NCBI GenBank assembly: GCA_937995535.1
Contig: CALKJU010000014.1
Coordinates: 1 to 52,139, forward strand
DNA: 52,139 nt
Source: an uncultured Alphaproteobacteria bacterium
GTDB taxonomy: Bacteria > Pseudomonadota > Alphaproteobacteria > Geminicoccales > Geminicoccaceae
Direction: 5' to 3'
Shown here: positions 21,242 to 29,807 of the stretch, piece by piece
How positions within the stretch are numbered: the first letter of the stretch is position 1
Layout of the letters: every line of letters starts with the position of its first letter
Notes under the pieces: generated by a model
Told to the model about the DNA's origin: nothing
Databases searched by the model: none
What the model saw: only the letters and a program-made list of their open reading frames with translations
Translations under genes and position numbers: made by a program

Positions 21242-22488
21242 TGCCTTTCGGCATCGCGGAGCGGCTCATCGCCTGGCGCTACCTCCGCCCACGGCGCGAG
21301 GAGGGCTTCATCTCGATCGTGGCCGGGTTCGCGCTGCTCGGCATCGCGCTGGGCGTCGGCACCCTGATCGTCGTGCTGGCCGTGATGAACGGCTTTCGCG
21401 CCGAGCTGCTCGGTCGCGTGCTCGGCGTCAACGGCCATGCGACGATCGTTGCGGGTCCGCAAGGGATCACCGACTTCGATGCGCTGGCGGTGCGCCTCGC
21501 CAGCGCACCGGGCGTCGTCGACGTGATGCCCTATGTCGAAGGGCAGGTGATGGCGCAGGCCGGTGGAGTGGCCGCCGGTGCCCTCGTCCGCGGCGTTCGG
21601 GCCGCGGACCTCGATGGCGGCAGTGTGATCGGCGCCAGCGTCGTGGCCGGCAGCGCGGCGGCGTTGGCCGAACCCGGGACGGCGCTGATCGGCAGCCGGA
21701 TGGCGAGCCGCATGGGCGTCGGCGTGGGCGACAGTGTGACGCTCCTCTCCCCCAAGGGTGCCGCCACCGCGCTCGGCTCGGTCCCGCGCGTCAAGACATT
21801 CCGCATCGCCGGTGTGTTCGAGGTCGGGATGTATGACTACGACTCGACCTTCGTGTTCATCCCCCTGGCGGACGCGCAGGCGTTCTTCCAGCTCCCGGGC
21901 GCGGTCAGCGCCATCGAGGTCAAGGTCTCCGATCCCGAGCGGATCGCCTCCTATCGTGGCGAGCTGGTCCGCCTCGCCGAGGGTGTCGGGCGGGTCATCG
22001 ACTGGCAGCAGCTCAACTCGCACTTCTTCGCTGCCCTCCAGGTCGAGCGCAACGTCATGTTCTTGATCCTGACGCTGATCATTCTGGTGGCCGCGTTCAA
22101 CATCATCACCGGCATCACCATGCTGGTGCGCAGCAAGACCCGCGACATCGCCATCCTGCGGACGATGGGCGCGACGCGCGCAGCGGTGACCAGGATCTTC
22201 ATCCTCGCGGGCGCAACGATCGGCGTGGTCGGCACTTTCGCCGGCTTCGTCCTCGGCTTGGCCTTCGCCAGCAACATCGACACGATCCGGCGCGGGCTCG
22301 AGAGCCTGACCGGGGCCGAGCTCTGGGCCGCCGAGATCCGCTTTCTTTCCCAACTCCCGGCCAAGGTCGAGGCGGGCGACGTCCTGTCGGTCGTCGCCAT
22401 GGGTCTGGCGCTCTCGTTCCTCGCCACGCTCTACCCGGCCTGGCGGGCGGCACGCCTCGATCCGGTCGAGGCGCTACGTTATGAGTGA
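21241..22488 (+). CDS. Lipoprotein-releasing ABC transporter permease (LolC/LolE family)
   Basis: This inner-membrane permease releases mature outer-membrane lipoproteins to the LolA chaperone. The 415-residue protein has the MacB-like layout: one helix near residues 20-45, a large periplasmic domain (about 48-265), then three helices in the C-terminal part. The family start is ERLIAWRYLRPRREEGFISI, and SKTRDIAILRTMGAT marks the coupling helix. Only one permease gene is next to lolD, so it probably works as a homodimer (LolF-like), not as a LolC-LolE heterodimer. It overlaps lolD by 8 bp. Confidence 0.94.
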   Translation: MPFGIAERLIAWRYLRPRREEGFISIVAGFALLGIALGVGTLIVVLAVMNGFRAELLGRVLGVNGHATIVAGPQGITDFDALAVRLASAPGVVDVMPYVEGQVMAQAGGVAAGALVRGVRAADLDGGSVIGASVVAGSAAALAEPGTALIGSRMASRMGVGVGDSVTLLSPKGAATALGSVPRVKTFRIAGVFEVGMYDYDSTFVFIPLADAQAFFQLPGAVSAIEVKVSDPERIASYRGELVRLAEGVGRVIDWQQLNSHFFAALQVERNVMFLILTLIILVAAFNIITGITMLVRSKTRDIAILRTMGATRAAVTRIFILAGATIGVVGTFAGFVLGLAFASNIDTIRRGLESLTGAELWAAEIRFLSQLPAKVEAGDVLSVVAMGLALSFLATLYPAWRAARLDPVEALRYE

Positions 22489-23185
22489 GCCGGTCCTGCG
22501 GCTGCGCGGCGTGACGCGCCGCTTCGAGCAGGGCGCCGCGACGATCGAGGTGCTGAAGGGCGTCGATCTCGACGTGGCGCCTGGCCGCGTGCTGGCGCTC
22601 GTGGGTCCTTCCGGGTCGGGGAAGTCGACCCTGCTCCACGTCGCCGGGCTGCTCGAGCCGCCGACCACCGGCACTGTGATCGTCGATGGCCGTCCGACCG
22701 AGCGTCTGCGCGACATCGAGCGGACCCAGCTGCGCCGTGACGCGATCGGCTTCGTCTATCAGTTCCACCACCTTCTCCCCGACTTCTCGGCGGAGGAGAA
22801 CGTCATGATGCCCGTGCTGCTGGCTGGTCGCGCCGGGACCGAAGCCCGTGCCCGCGCCCGGGACCTGCTGGAACGCCTCGGACTCGGCCACCGCTTGAGG
22901 CATCGCCCGGGCCGCCTTTCGGGCGGCGAGCAGCAGCGGGTCGCCATCGCGCGTGCGCTGGCTAACCGTCCACGCCTCCTCCTGGCCGACGAGCCGACCG
23001 GCAACCTCGACATCGCCACGGCGGATCAGGTGTTCGACGAGCTGCTCGACGTGGTCCGCGAGCACCGGCTCGCGATCCTCATGGCGACGCACAATCCGGC
23101 GCTGGCGCGGCGGATGGACGAGGTGCTGACCCTCGACGACGGTCGCCTCCGCGTGCTGGCGGAGCACGCCATCGTCCCCGCTTGA
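22481..23185 (+). CDS. lolD: Lipoprotein-releasing ABC transporter ATP-binding protein
   Basis: LolD hydrolyses ATP to drive lipoprotein extraction from the inner membrane. The 234-residue protein has Walker [13 protein letters not shown], signature [15 protein letters not shown], Walker [13 protein letters not shown], and the D-loop/H-loop region ending in [13 protein letters not shown]. Its start overlaps the end of the permease gene by 8 bp, consistent with equimolar synthesis. Confidence 0.96.
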   Translation: MSEPVLRLRGVTRRFEQGAATIEVLKGVDLDVAPGRVLALVGPSGSGKSTLLHVAGLLEPPTTGTVIVDGRPTERLRDIERTQLRRDAIGFVYQFHHLLPDFSAEENVMMPVLLAGRAGTEARARARDLLERLGLGHRLRHRPGRLSGGEQQRVAIARALANRPRLLLADEPTGNLDIATADQVFDELLDVVREHRLAILMATHNPALARRMDEVLTLDDGRLRVLAEHAIVPA

Positions 23186-23222
23186 GCTGCGCGGAAAGCT
23201 GTGGATGAGCGCGCAGGGGACG

Positions 23223-23250
23223 TTGAACCCGCGCGGCGCGGCTGCTCTAT
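23223..23250 (+). promoter_or_regulatory. Candidate promoter of dnaE
   Basis: TTGAAC (23223-23228) and CTCTAT (23245-23250) are separated by 16 nt in the 98-bp gap before dnaE. The predicted start is about 26 nt upstream of the ATG. Confidence 0.45.
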
Positions 23251-23283
23251 CTTCATCTTCCGCGTCCTGACCAGCCTGCGACC

Positions 23284-26200
23284 ATGCCCCACGCATCCTT
23301 CGTGCATCTCCGCGTCCGTTCCGCCTACTCGCTGCTGGAGAGCACGATCCGCTATGACGAGCTGGTCCGTGAATGCCGCAGCCACGGCATGCCGGCCATC
23401 GCCGTCACGGACACGGCCAATCTGTTCGGCGTCATGGAGTTCTGCGCGGCGGCGAAAAAGGCCGGCATCCAGCCGATCGTCGGCGCGTTGCTTCCGCTGA
23501 CGACGGACGACACCGCAGGCGGGCGCCTGGCGGCACGCCCCACCGTCGCCGAGCATGTCGTGGTGCTTGTTCAGGATGCCACCGGGTATGCCAACCTGCT
23601 CAAGCTCGTGACCGCAGCCCACGAGGCAAGTGACCAGACGGGCCGGCCGCATCTCACCTCGAACCTGCTGGAGCGCTACGCGCAGGGTCTGCTCCTGCTC
23701 ACCGGCGGCGCCACGGGGCCGGTCGGCGCCGCCCTGCTGCGCGGTGACCACAAGGGGGGCGAGGCGCTGCTCGCACGGTTGGCACGGGCGTTCCCGGGTC
23801 GGCTCTACGTCGAACTGCACCGCCATGGCCTTGCCGAGCAGCGCCAGGTGGAGCCGTCTCTGGTCGAGCTCGCCTACCGCCACGGCCTCCCGCTGGTCGC
23901 CACCAACGACGTGCACTTCCTCGATGACCGCGGCTACGAGGCCTGCGATGCGCTGGTCTGCATCGCCGACGGGGCCCAGCTCGCGCAAACCGAGCGCCGT
24001 CGTCTGTCGGTCGAGCAGCGGCTGAAGAGCCCCGTCGAGATGGCGTCGTTGTTCGCGGATCTGCCTGAGGCGGTGGCGAACACGGTGGTCGTGGCGCAGC
24101 GCTGCGCGTTCATGGCCCCGGCCCGCGCGCCGATCCTGCCGAGCTTCCCGACCACCGGCGACTGGGACGAGGCGGAGGAGCTTCGCGTCCGTGCGCGCAG
24201 CGGTCTGGCCGACCGGCTGGCGCGGCTCGGCACCGCGCGCGGTGTGACGCAGGACACCTACCGCGAACGGCTCGAGTTCGAGCTCGGCGTCATCGTCCAG
24301 ATGCGCTTTCCTGGTTATTTCCTGATCGTCGCGGATTTCATCCAGTGGGCCAAGGACAGCGGGATCCCCGTCGGGCCGGGCCGCGGGTCGGGCGCCGGCT
24401 CGGTGGTGGCCTGGGCGCTGCGCATCACCGACCTCGACCCGCTGCGCTTCGGCCTGCTGTTCGAGCGCTTCCTCAATCCCGAGCGGGTCTCGATGCCGGA
24501 CTTCGACATCGACTTCTGCCAGGACCGCCGCGACGATGTGATCCGCTACGTGCAGTCGCGCTACGGCCGGGATCGCGTCGCGCACATCATCACATTCGGC
24601 CGCCTGCAGGCGCGTGCGGCCCTACGCGACGTCGGTCGCGTCCTCGGCCTGCCGTTCGGCCAGGTCGACCGCCTGTGCAAGATGGTGCCGCAGAACCCGG
24701 CCAACCCGATCAGTCTCGCCCAGGCCCTGGAGCTTGAGCCGCAGCTCAAGGACGCGCGCGCCCGCGAGCCCGAGATCGAGCGCCTGTTCGACATCGCGTT
24801 GCAGCTCGAGGGCCTGCCACGCAATGCCTCGACGCATGCCGCCGGCATCGTCATCGGCGACCGCCCGCTCGCGGAGCTGGTGCCGCTGTCCCGGGACCCG
24901 CGAACCGGCATGCCGGTCACCCAGTTCAACATGAAGGACGTGGAGAAAGCGGGGCTCGTCAAGTTCGACTTCCTCGGGCTCTCCACGCTTACCATGCTGC
25001 GCCTTGCCGAGCGCCTCGTGAACAACGGTGGCGCCGTGCTGAGCCTGGACGATCTGCCGCTCGACGACACCCGCACCTACGAGCTGCTCGGGCGCGCCGA
25101 GACGGCAGGCATCTTCCAGCTGGAAAGCTCGGGCATGCGGGATGCGCTGCGGAAGCTGCGCCCCGACTGTTTCGACGACATAGTGGCCCTGGTTTCGCTC
25201 TATCGGCCCGGTCCGATGGACAACATCCCGCGCTACACCAACGTCAAGCACGGCGTGGAGCAGGCCGAGTACCTGCACGAGTCACTGGAGCCGATCCTGG
25301 CCGAGACGAACGGCGTCATCATCTATCAAGAACAGGTGATGGAAATTGCCAAGCAGCTCGCCGGCTACACGCTTGGCGGCGCCGATCTTCTGCGCCGGGC
25401 GATGGGCAAGAAGATCAAGGCCGAGATGGACGCGCAACGGGAGGTGTTCATCGCCGGCGCAACCCGCAACGGCGTCCGTCCGGACCTCGCTGCGACCATC
25501 TTCGAGCAGGTCGCGAAGTTCGCCTCCTACGGCTTCAACAAGAGCCACGCGGCGGCCTACGCCCTGCTCGCCTATCAGACCGCCTATCTCAAGGCCAATC
25601 ATCCGGTCGAATTCTATGCGGCGGCGATGACGATCGAGCTCGGTAATCATGACAAGCTCGCGATGTTCCGCCGGGAGATGCTGGAGAAGGGCATTCTTCT
25701 CCTGCCACCGGACATCAACGCGTCGGAGGCAGAGTTCGCGGTCGAGGTCGGCACCGGCGGGATCGGCGTTCGCTATGCGCTGGCCGGCGTCAAGGGCGTC
25801 GGCCTGCAAGCCGCCCGCGCCTTGGTCGCGGCTCGGCAAGCGGCTGGTCCATTCCGTGATCTCGATGACCTGTGCCGGCGCGTGGGCGGCAAGATCCTCA
25901 ACAAGCGACTGCTGGAGAGTCTGATCAAGGCCGGTACGCTCGACGCCTTCGACGCGAATCGGCGGCGCCTCAACGAGGATGTGGACACGGCACTCCGGAC
26001 AGCGACGGTCGCTGCGGAGGACGCCGACGCTGGCCAGGTGAGCCTGTTCGCGGACGTGCCCGTCCACGGGCCGTCTTCGCCACCGGCTCGCCTCGACATT
26101 TCGGACTGGCCCCTGATGGAGCGGCTGGCGATGGAGCTTGACGCAGTCGGGTTCTACATGTCCGCGCACCCGCTCGACGGCTATCGCAGCGCGTTGCGCA

Positions 26201-26751
26201 AGCTTGGTGTCGTCGACGCGGCGCATCTGCGCGCCGAACTTGGCGGGCGCGACATGGGACGACTTCGCCTTGCTGGTGTCGTGGTCGGCAAGCAGGAGCG
26301 GACCACCGATCGCACGCGGTTCGCTTTCGTCCAGCTGTCCGATCCGAGCGGCACCTTCGAGGTCACGGTCTGGAGCGACCTTCTCGCCCGCATCCGCGAT
26401 CTGCTTGCCGCCCGCGCGCCGCTGCTGCTCGACGTCGAGGCACGGCAGGAAGGCGATGCCCTGCGGCTGATCGCCCAGCGGATCGAGGCGCTCGACGAGG
26501 CCGTCGACGCGTCGGGTGTCGAGCTGGAGATCCGGGTGGCCGACGCGGCAGTCGTGCGCCGTCTGGAGGGGCTGCTACGACAGCCTGGACCCCGAGCGGC
26601 CCGGGTCCGTCTGGTGCTCCCGACCTCACGGGCGGGGGAGGAGGCAACCATCCTGCTGCCGCCCGACGTCGGCCTGCGCCATGCCGGCCTGCTCGACGTC
26701 GAGCGCGCGCCCGGCGTGCTCGGACTTAGGGAGCTGGGGCGCGCGCACTGA
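23284..26751 (+). CDS. dnaE: DNA polymerase III subunit alpha
   Basis: DnaE is the catalytic subunit of the replicative polymerase. At 1155 residues it is full-length DnaE1. An N-terminal PHP domain (about residues 5-280) comes first, then the Pol III palm with catalytic aspartates D406 and D408 in MPDFDIDFC and D562 in VKFDFLGL, then fingers, a helix-hairpin-helix region (GVRYALAGVKGVGLQAARAL) and a C-terminal OB fold near residues 1000-1080. The usual PHP metal motif HLHVHS reads HLRVRS here, so the PHP domain has lost metal ligands and is unlikely to proofread. The 3' end overlaps the convergent thiE gene by 26 bp. Confidence 0.98.
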   Translation: MPHASFVHLRVRSAYSLLESTIRYDELVRECRSHGMPAIAVTDTANLFGVMEFCAAAKKAGIQPIVGALLPLTTDDTAGGRLAARPTVAEHVVVLVQDATGYANLLKLVTAAHEASDQTGRPHLTSNLLERYAQGLLLLTGGATGPVGAALLRGDHKGGEALLARLARAFPGRLYVELHRHGLAEQRQVEPSLVELAYRHGLPLVATNDVHFLDDRGYEACDALVCIADGAQLAQTERRRLSVEQRLKSPVEMASLFADLPEAVANTVVVAQRCAFMAPARAPILPSFPTTGDWDEAEELRVRARSGLADRLARLGTARGVTQDTYRERLEFELGVIVQMRFPGYFLIVADFIQWAKDSGIPVGPGRGSGAGSVVAWALRITDLDPLRFGLLFERFLNPERVSMPDFDIDFCQDRRDDVIRYVQSRYGRDRVAHIITFGRLQARAALRDVGRVLGLPFGQVDRLCKMVPQNPANPISLAQALELEPQLKDARAREPEIERLFDIALQLEGLPRNASTHAAGIVIGDRPLAELVPLSRDPRTGMPVTQFNMKDVEKAGLVKFDFLGLSTLTMLRLAERLVNNGGAVLSLDDLPLDDTRTYELLGRAETAGIFQLESSGMRDALRKLRPDCFDDIVALVSLYRPGPMDNIPRYTNVKHGVEQAEYLHESLEPILAETNGVIIYQEQVMEIAKQLAGYTLGGADLLRRAMGKKIKAEMDAQREVFIAGATRNGVRPDLAATIFEQVAKFASYGFNKSHAAAYALLAYQTAYLKANHPVEFYAAAMTIELGNHDKLAMFRREMLEKGILLLPPDINASEAEFAVEVGTGGIGVRYALAGVKGVGLQAARALVAARQAAGPFRDLDDLCRRVGGKILNKRLLESLIKAGTLDAFDANRRRLNEDVDTALRTATVAAEDADAGQVSLFADVPVHGPSSPPARLDISDWPLMERLAMELDAVGFYMSAHPLDGYRSALRKLGVVDAAHLRAELGGRDMGRLRLAGVVVGKQERTTDRTRFAFVQLSDPSGTFEVTVWSDLLARIRDLLAARAPLLLDVEARQEGDALRLIAQRIEALDEAVDASGVELEIRVADAAVVRRLEGLLRQPGPRAARVRLVLPTSRAGEEATILLPPDVGLRHAGLLDVERAPGVLGLRELGRAH

Positions 26752-27382
26752 GCGCCTCGTCGATGGCGCGCCGGAGCCGCCGGGCCGCCGCACCGCTGTC
26801 CTCGGCATCGAGTATCGCACTGACCACTGCCACGCCGTCCGCCCCGGCCGCGATGACCGTCGCCGCGTTCGACTCGGTGATGCCACCGATGGCGACCAGC
26901 GGTGCCCGGCACCGCGCTCGCAGCTCGCGCACACCCTCGAGCCCGAGTGGCGCCGCGGCGTCCGCCTTGGTCTGCGTCGCGTAGACCGGGCTCGCCGCCA
27001 CATAGTCGACCTCGATGAGGTCCGGGCGCTCGACTTGATCCACCCCTTCGATCGACAGCCCGACGATCGCCCCGGCCCCGAGCCGCGCTCGGGCGAGGCC
27101 GACGGGTGTGTCCGACTGGCCGAGATGGACCCCGGCGGCCCCGGCGAGCGCGGCCGCCTCGACGTCGTCGTTGACGATCAGCGCCACCCCGAGCGGAGCG
27201 AGCATCTGGCGCAGTAGCGTCGCGGCGGCGGCGACCTCGACTGTCGGCCGGCCCTTGCAGCGCAGCTGCACTAGCGTGACACCCGCCATTGCGGCGGCTC
27301 GGATCTGCCCCAGCCGGCGATCGTCACCCGGCACGAAGTCGGTGACCAGGTAGAGCCGCAGGTCCGGCGGTGCGTTCGCCAT
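26726..27382 (-). CDS. thiE: Thiamine-phosphate synthase
   Basis: ThiE joins hydroxymethylpyrimidine diphosphate with thiazole phosphate to make thiamine monophosphate. The 218-residue TIM-barrel protein has LVQLRCKG, ALIVNDDVEAA, GVHLGQSD and the phosphate-binding AIGGITESNA. I chose the ATG at 27382, which overlaps the thiM stop by one base; the frame is open further upstream to 27589 but that segment is unconserved and lies inside thiM. It is transcribed against dnaE and overlaps its end. Confidence 0.94.
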   Translation of the reverse strand: MANAPPDLRLYLVTDFVPGDDRRLGQIRAAAMAGVTLVQLRCKGRPTVEVAAAATLLRQMLAPLGVALIVNDDVEAAALAGAAGVHLGQSDTPVGLARARLGAGAIVGLSIEGVDQVERPDLIEVDYVAASPVYATQTKADAAAPLGLEGVRELRARCRAPLVAIGGITESNAATVIAAGADGVAVVSAILDAEDSGAAARRLRRAIDEALSARAPAP

Positions 27383-28179
27383 CAACGGATGCGAGCCGAG
27401 CTTCGCACGGTCTCCGCCGTCAGCGCGTGAAGCTCGTCCAGCAGGCGCACACGTGCCGAGCCGGGTCCGGGAGCGTCGCGTGCGGCGCGCTCCGCGGCGG
27501 TTGCGAACGACGCGAACGCGTAGGCCGTGGCATGGACGGCGTCGGGCTCGACGGCCAGGAACGCCGCCACGATCGCGCTCAGCGCGCATCCGGAGGCCGT
27601 CACCCGGGTGATCAGCTCGCTCGAGCCCTCGACCGCCAGAAGGCGCTCCCCATCGGTGATGTAGTCGACATGCCCGGTGACGCCGACCACACAGCCGAAC
27701 TCCTGCGCGACCGCGCGCGCCGCCGCCATGGCCGTCTCACTGCTGTCCGTCGCGTCGACGCCACGGGTCCGGCCAGCCTTCGTCCCGGCCAGCGCCATGA
27801 TCTCGGAGGCGTTTCCCCGGATCACCGAAGGCTCCAGTGTCGCGAGCTCGAGCGCCGTGCTGGTGCGGTAGGTCGTGGCTCCGCACCCGACCGGGTCCAA
27901 CACCCAGGGTTTGCGCGCGTCGCGGGCGGCGCCCGCGCTCGAGCGCATCGCGGTCACCCATGCCGAGGACAGCGTACCGATGTTGATCACCAGGGCCGAC
28001 GCGAGGCGGGTGAACTCGGCGGCTTCCTCGACGGCATGGATCATCGCCGGTGAGGCGCCGATCGCGAGCAGTGCGTTGGCGGACAGATCCATGGCCACGA
28101 AGTTGGTGATGTTGTGGACGAGCGGCCGCGTCGCGCGCAGTCGCTCGAGCGCCTGTCCGGCCGCTTCGGCGTGGTTCAC
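27382..28179 (-). CDS. thiM: Hydroxyethylthiazole kinase
   Basis: ThiM phosphorylates the thiazole alcohol for thiamine salvage. The 265-residue ribokinase-fold protein shows RPLVHNITNFVAMDLSANAL, WVLDPVGCGAT, RGNASEIMALAG and VTASGCALSAI, where the cysteine and anion-hole glycine sit. The GTG at 28179 was chosen because GGGGAG lies about 9 nt upstream and E. coli ThiM has nearly the same length; an ATG at 28263 would add 28 unconserved residues. It is first in a two-gene salvage operon with thiE; no thiD is adjacent. Confidence 0.93.
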   Translation of the reverse strand: MNHAEAAGQALERLRATRPLVHNITNFVAMDLSANALLAIGASPAMIHAVEEAAEFTRLASALVINIGTLSSAWVTAMRSSAGAARDARKPWVLDPVGCGATTYRTSTALELATLEPSVIRGNASEIMALAGTKAGRTRGVDATDSSETAMAAARAVAQEFGCVVGVTGHVDYITDGERLLAVEGSSELITRVTASGCALSAIVAAFLAVEPDAVHATAYAFASFATAAERAARDAPGPGSARVRLLDELHALTAETVRSSARIR

Positions 28180-28307
28180 CCGTTCTGCTCCCCGATGCCC
28201 GTCGGCCGCGAGGGCCGACCCGTCCATTGACCACAGGACGCGGCACATCGTCGGGCGTGTCAACGTCCCGCCCTTGCCCGCGTCACGTCCGATCTTACGT
28301 CCGGCTC
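28180..28307. promoter_or_regulatory. Divergent intergenic region thiM / flavoprotein, with hairpin
   Basis: These 128 bp separate thiM from the plus-strand flavoprotein gene. A perfect TTGACA lies on the minus strand at 28263-28258, but the -10 downstream is poor. A 7-bp hairpin GTCGGCC/GGCCGAC occupies 28201-28219 and would be in the thiM leader. I looked for the conserved CTGAGA and downstream pairing boxes of a TPP riboswitch and did not find them. Confidence 0.4.
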
Positions 28308-29267
28308 ATGTCGAACGGGCAGGCAAGAGTGGCGGTTGTCGGCGCCGGGATGGCCGGCGCGGCCTGCGCCGCTGAGCTCAGGGCCCAAGGGGCCGACGTC
28401 CAGCTCTTCGACAAAGGCCGCGGCGTCGGCGGCCGGCTGGCGCAGCGGCGCAGCGGGCAGGCCGTGTTCGACCATGGCGCGCAGTACCTTTCCGCGACGG
28501 ACGCGGCCTTTCGCGAGATCGTCGCGGGCTGGATGCAGGCGGGGTGCTGTGCGCCGTGGCCCGGCGTCGTGGCCGGGAGCGGTGCTCCTGTCGCTGTGGG
28601 CACACCGGCGATGAGCGCGCCGGTCAAGGAGATGCTTGGGGCATTGCCTGTGGCATTGCGGGTTGCTGTGAGCGCATTGCGCCGAGCAGGTGCAGGCTGG
28701 ACGCTCGATCTTGCGAACGGCGCGGCGGTTGGACCCTTCGGGTCGGTCGTCCTCGCCATACCGGCGCCGCAGGCGGCAACGCTCCTGAAGCGCTCAGGCC
28801 TCGCCTCAGCCGCGCGCGATCTTGACGTGGTCCGCATGGCGCCATGCTGGGCCGGCCTCGCCACCTATGAACGGCCGACAGGGCGCGACGGCGCGATCCG
28901 TTTGGGTTCCGGCGACGGGCTCGTCTGGGCCGCACGGAACGACACCAAGCCGGGTCGCGGTGGCATGGAAGCCTGGACGTTCCATGCCGGACCCGAATGG
29001 TCCGAACGGTGGCTCGAGGCGACCGCCGAGGAGCTGGCGCCACAGTTCGCGGCGCTCGTCGCCGATGACCTGGGCATCGAGTTCGGGTCCATGACCACGC
29101 TGACGCTCCATCGGTGGCGCTACGCTCTGGTCACCCGCCCGCTCGGCAAGCCGTTCCACCTGCTCGCCGAGGGCTCGGTAGGGCTGTGTGGCGACTGGTG
29201 CCTCGGCCCACGCGTCGAGGCAGCCTGGCTCAGCGGGTCGGCGCTGGGACGGGAACTGCCGCTGTGA
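28308..29267 (+). CDS. Renalase-like FAD-dependent oxidoreductase
   Basis: This is a 319-residue flavoprotein of the amine-oxidase/renalase type. The N-terminal Rossmann motif is GAGMAG at residues 12-17, followed by an acidic strand end and the second FAD motif GRGVGGRLAQRR. VFDHGAQYLS and the C-terminal FAD segment GLCGDWCLGPRVEAAWLSG also match the family. Bacterial renalases oxidise isomeric dihydro-NAD(P) forms made by mistakes of redox chemistry; whether this protein does so is inference. It is probably cytoplasmic, with no signal peptide. The ATG at 28308 was chosen just before the Rossmann strand. It overlaps the next gene by 4 bp. Confidence 0.85.
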   Translation: MSNGQARVAVVGAGMAGAACAAELRAQGADVQLFDKGRGVGGRLAQRRSGQAVFDHGAQYLSATDAAFREIVAGWMQAGCCAPWPGVVAGSGAPVAVGTPAMSAPVKEMLGALPVALRVAVSALRRAGAGWTLDLANGAAVGPFGSVVLAIPAPQAATLLKRSGLASAARDLDVVRMAPCWAGLATYERPTGRDGAIRLGSGDGLVWAARNDTKPGRGGMEAWTFHAGPEWSERWLEATAEELAPQFAALVADDLGIEFGSMTTLTLHRWRYALVTRPLGKPFHLLAEGSVGLCGDWCLGPRVEAAWLSGSALGRELPL

Positions 29268-29677
29268 ACGACGAGGCCGACCTGACCGTCTTTTTCAACG
29301 GTGCCTGTCCGATCTGCCGTCGGGAGATCGCGCACTACCGACGCCTCGCGAAGCAGAACGCTGCCCCGCTCGCGTGGTGTGATCTCGCAAATGACGCGAC
29401 GGCCCTCGCCGCTCGCGGGGTTGGCGGTGATGAAGCGGTCCGCCGGCTCCACGCGATCGATTCCGACGGGCGTCTTCTTGTCGGGCTCGACGCCTTCACC
29501 GCGATCTGGGAGCGACTGCCGCGCTGGGCTTGGCTGGCGAGCGCGCTGCGCTGGCGCCCGGCGCGGTGGCTGATGGCGCAGCTTTACGAGCGCGTCGCCG
29601 CGCCACTCCTCGCGGCGTTGCATCAGCGGCGGAGGCGCCGGGGCGGTGCGCTTGCCAATGGGCTACCGCGCCGCTAG
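29264..29677 (+). CDS. DUF393 (DCC family) thiol-disulfide oxidoreductase-like protein
   Basis: This 137-residue protein starts with a thioredoxin-like strand and a CPxC motif, C15-P-I-C18 in [16 protein letters not shown]. It continues with [15 protein letters not shown], the pattern of the DCC family (YuxK-like, DUF393). The family is predicted to be thiol-redox active but has no settled function. The C-terminus ends in an Arg-rich stretch. GTG at 29264 overlaps the flavoprotein stop, so the two are probably translated together. Confidence 0.85.
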   Translation: MNDEADLTVFFNGACPICRREIAHYRRLAKQNAAPLAWCDLANDATALAARGVGGDEAVRRLHAIDSDGRLLVGLDAFTAIWERLPRWAWLASALRWRPARWLMAQLYERVAAPLLAALHQRRRRRGGALANGLPRR

Positions 29678-29680
29678 AAG
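29652..29680 (+). promoter_or_regulatory. Candidate promoter of rpsB
   Basis: TTGCCA (29652-29657) lies 17 nt before TAGAAG (29675-29680), at the very end of the DUF393 gene. A start near 29687 would give an rpsB leader of about 120 nt. Weak -10; read-through from upstream is possible. Confidence 0.3.
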
Positions 29681-29704
29681 CTGCGGCAATTCTCACGCGG
29701 GCTC

Positions 29705-29760
29705 TCCGAACACTGTGGATTCGGAACTCCGGTGCCGTGCGGGGGCGATCGAAAGCCCTG
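29705..29760 (+). promoter_or_regulatory. Structured rpsB leader (possible S2 autoregulatory site)
   Basis: The 130 bp before rpsB contain a 6-bp stem TCCGAA (29705-29710)/TTCGGA (29720-29725) with a 9-nt loop, then a shorter GGGC/GCCC stem around 29743-29758. In E. coli and other bacteria the rpsB-tsf leader binds S2 for feedback control. I see the hairpins; the regulatory role is inferred from position. Confidence 0.35.
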
Positions 29761-29807
29761 TGCGGTCCCTGCCTGCGGCGGTCCAACCGGAACGGGTCAC
29801 GACGACG

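Noticed and set aside
28180..28307. TPP riboswitch upstream of thiM
   Set aside because: The conserved THI-box sequences were looked for on the minus strand and not found.
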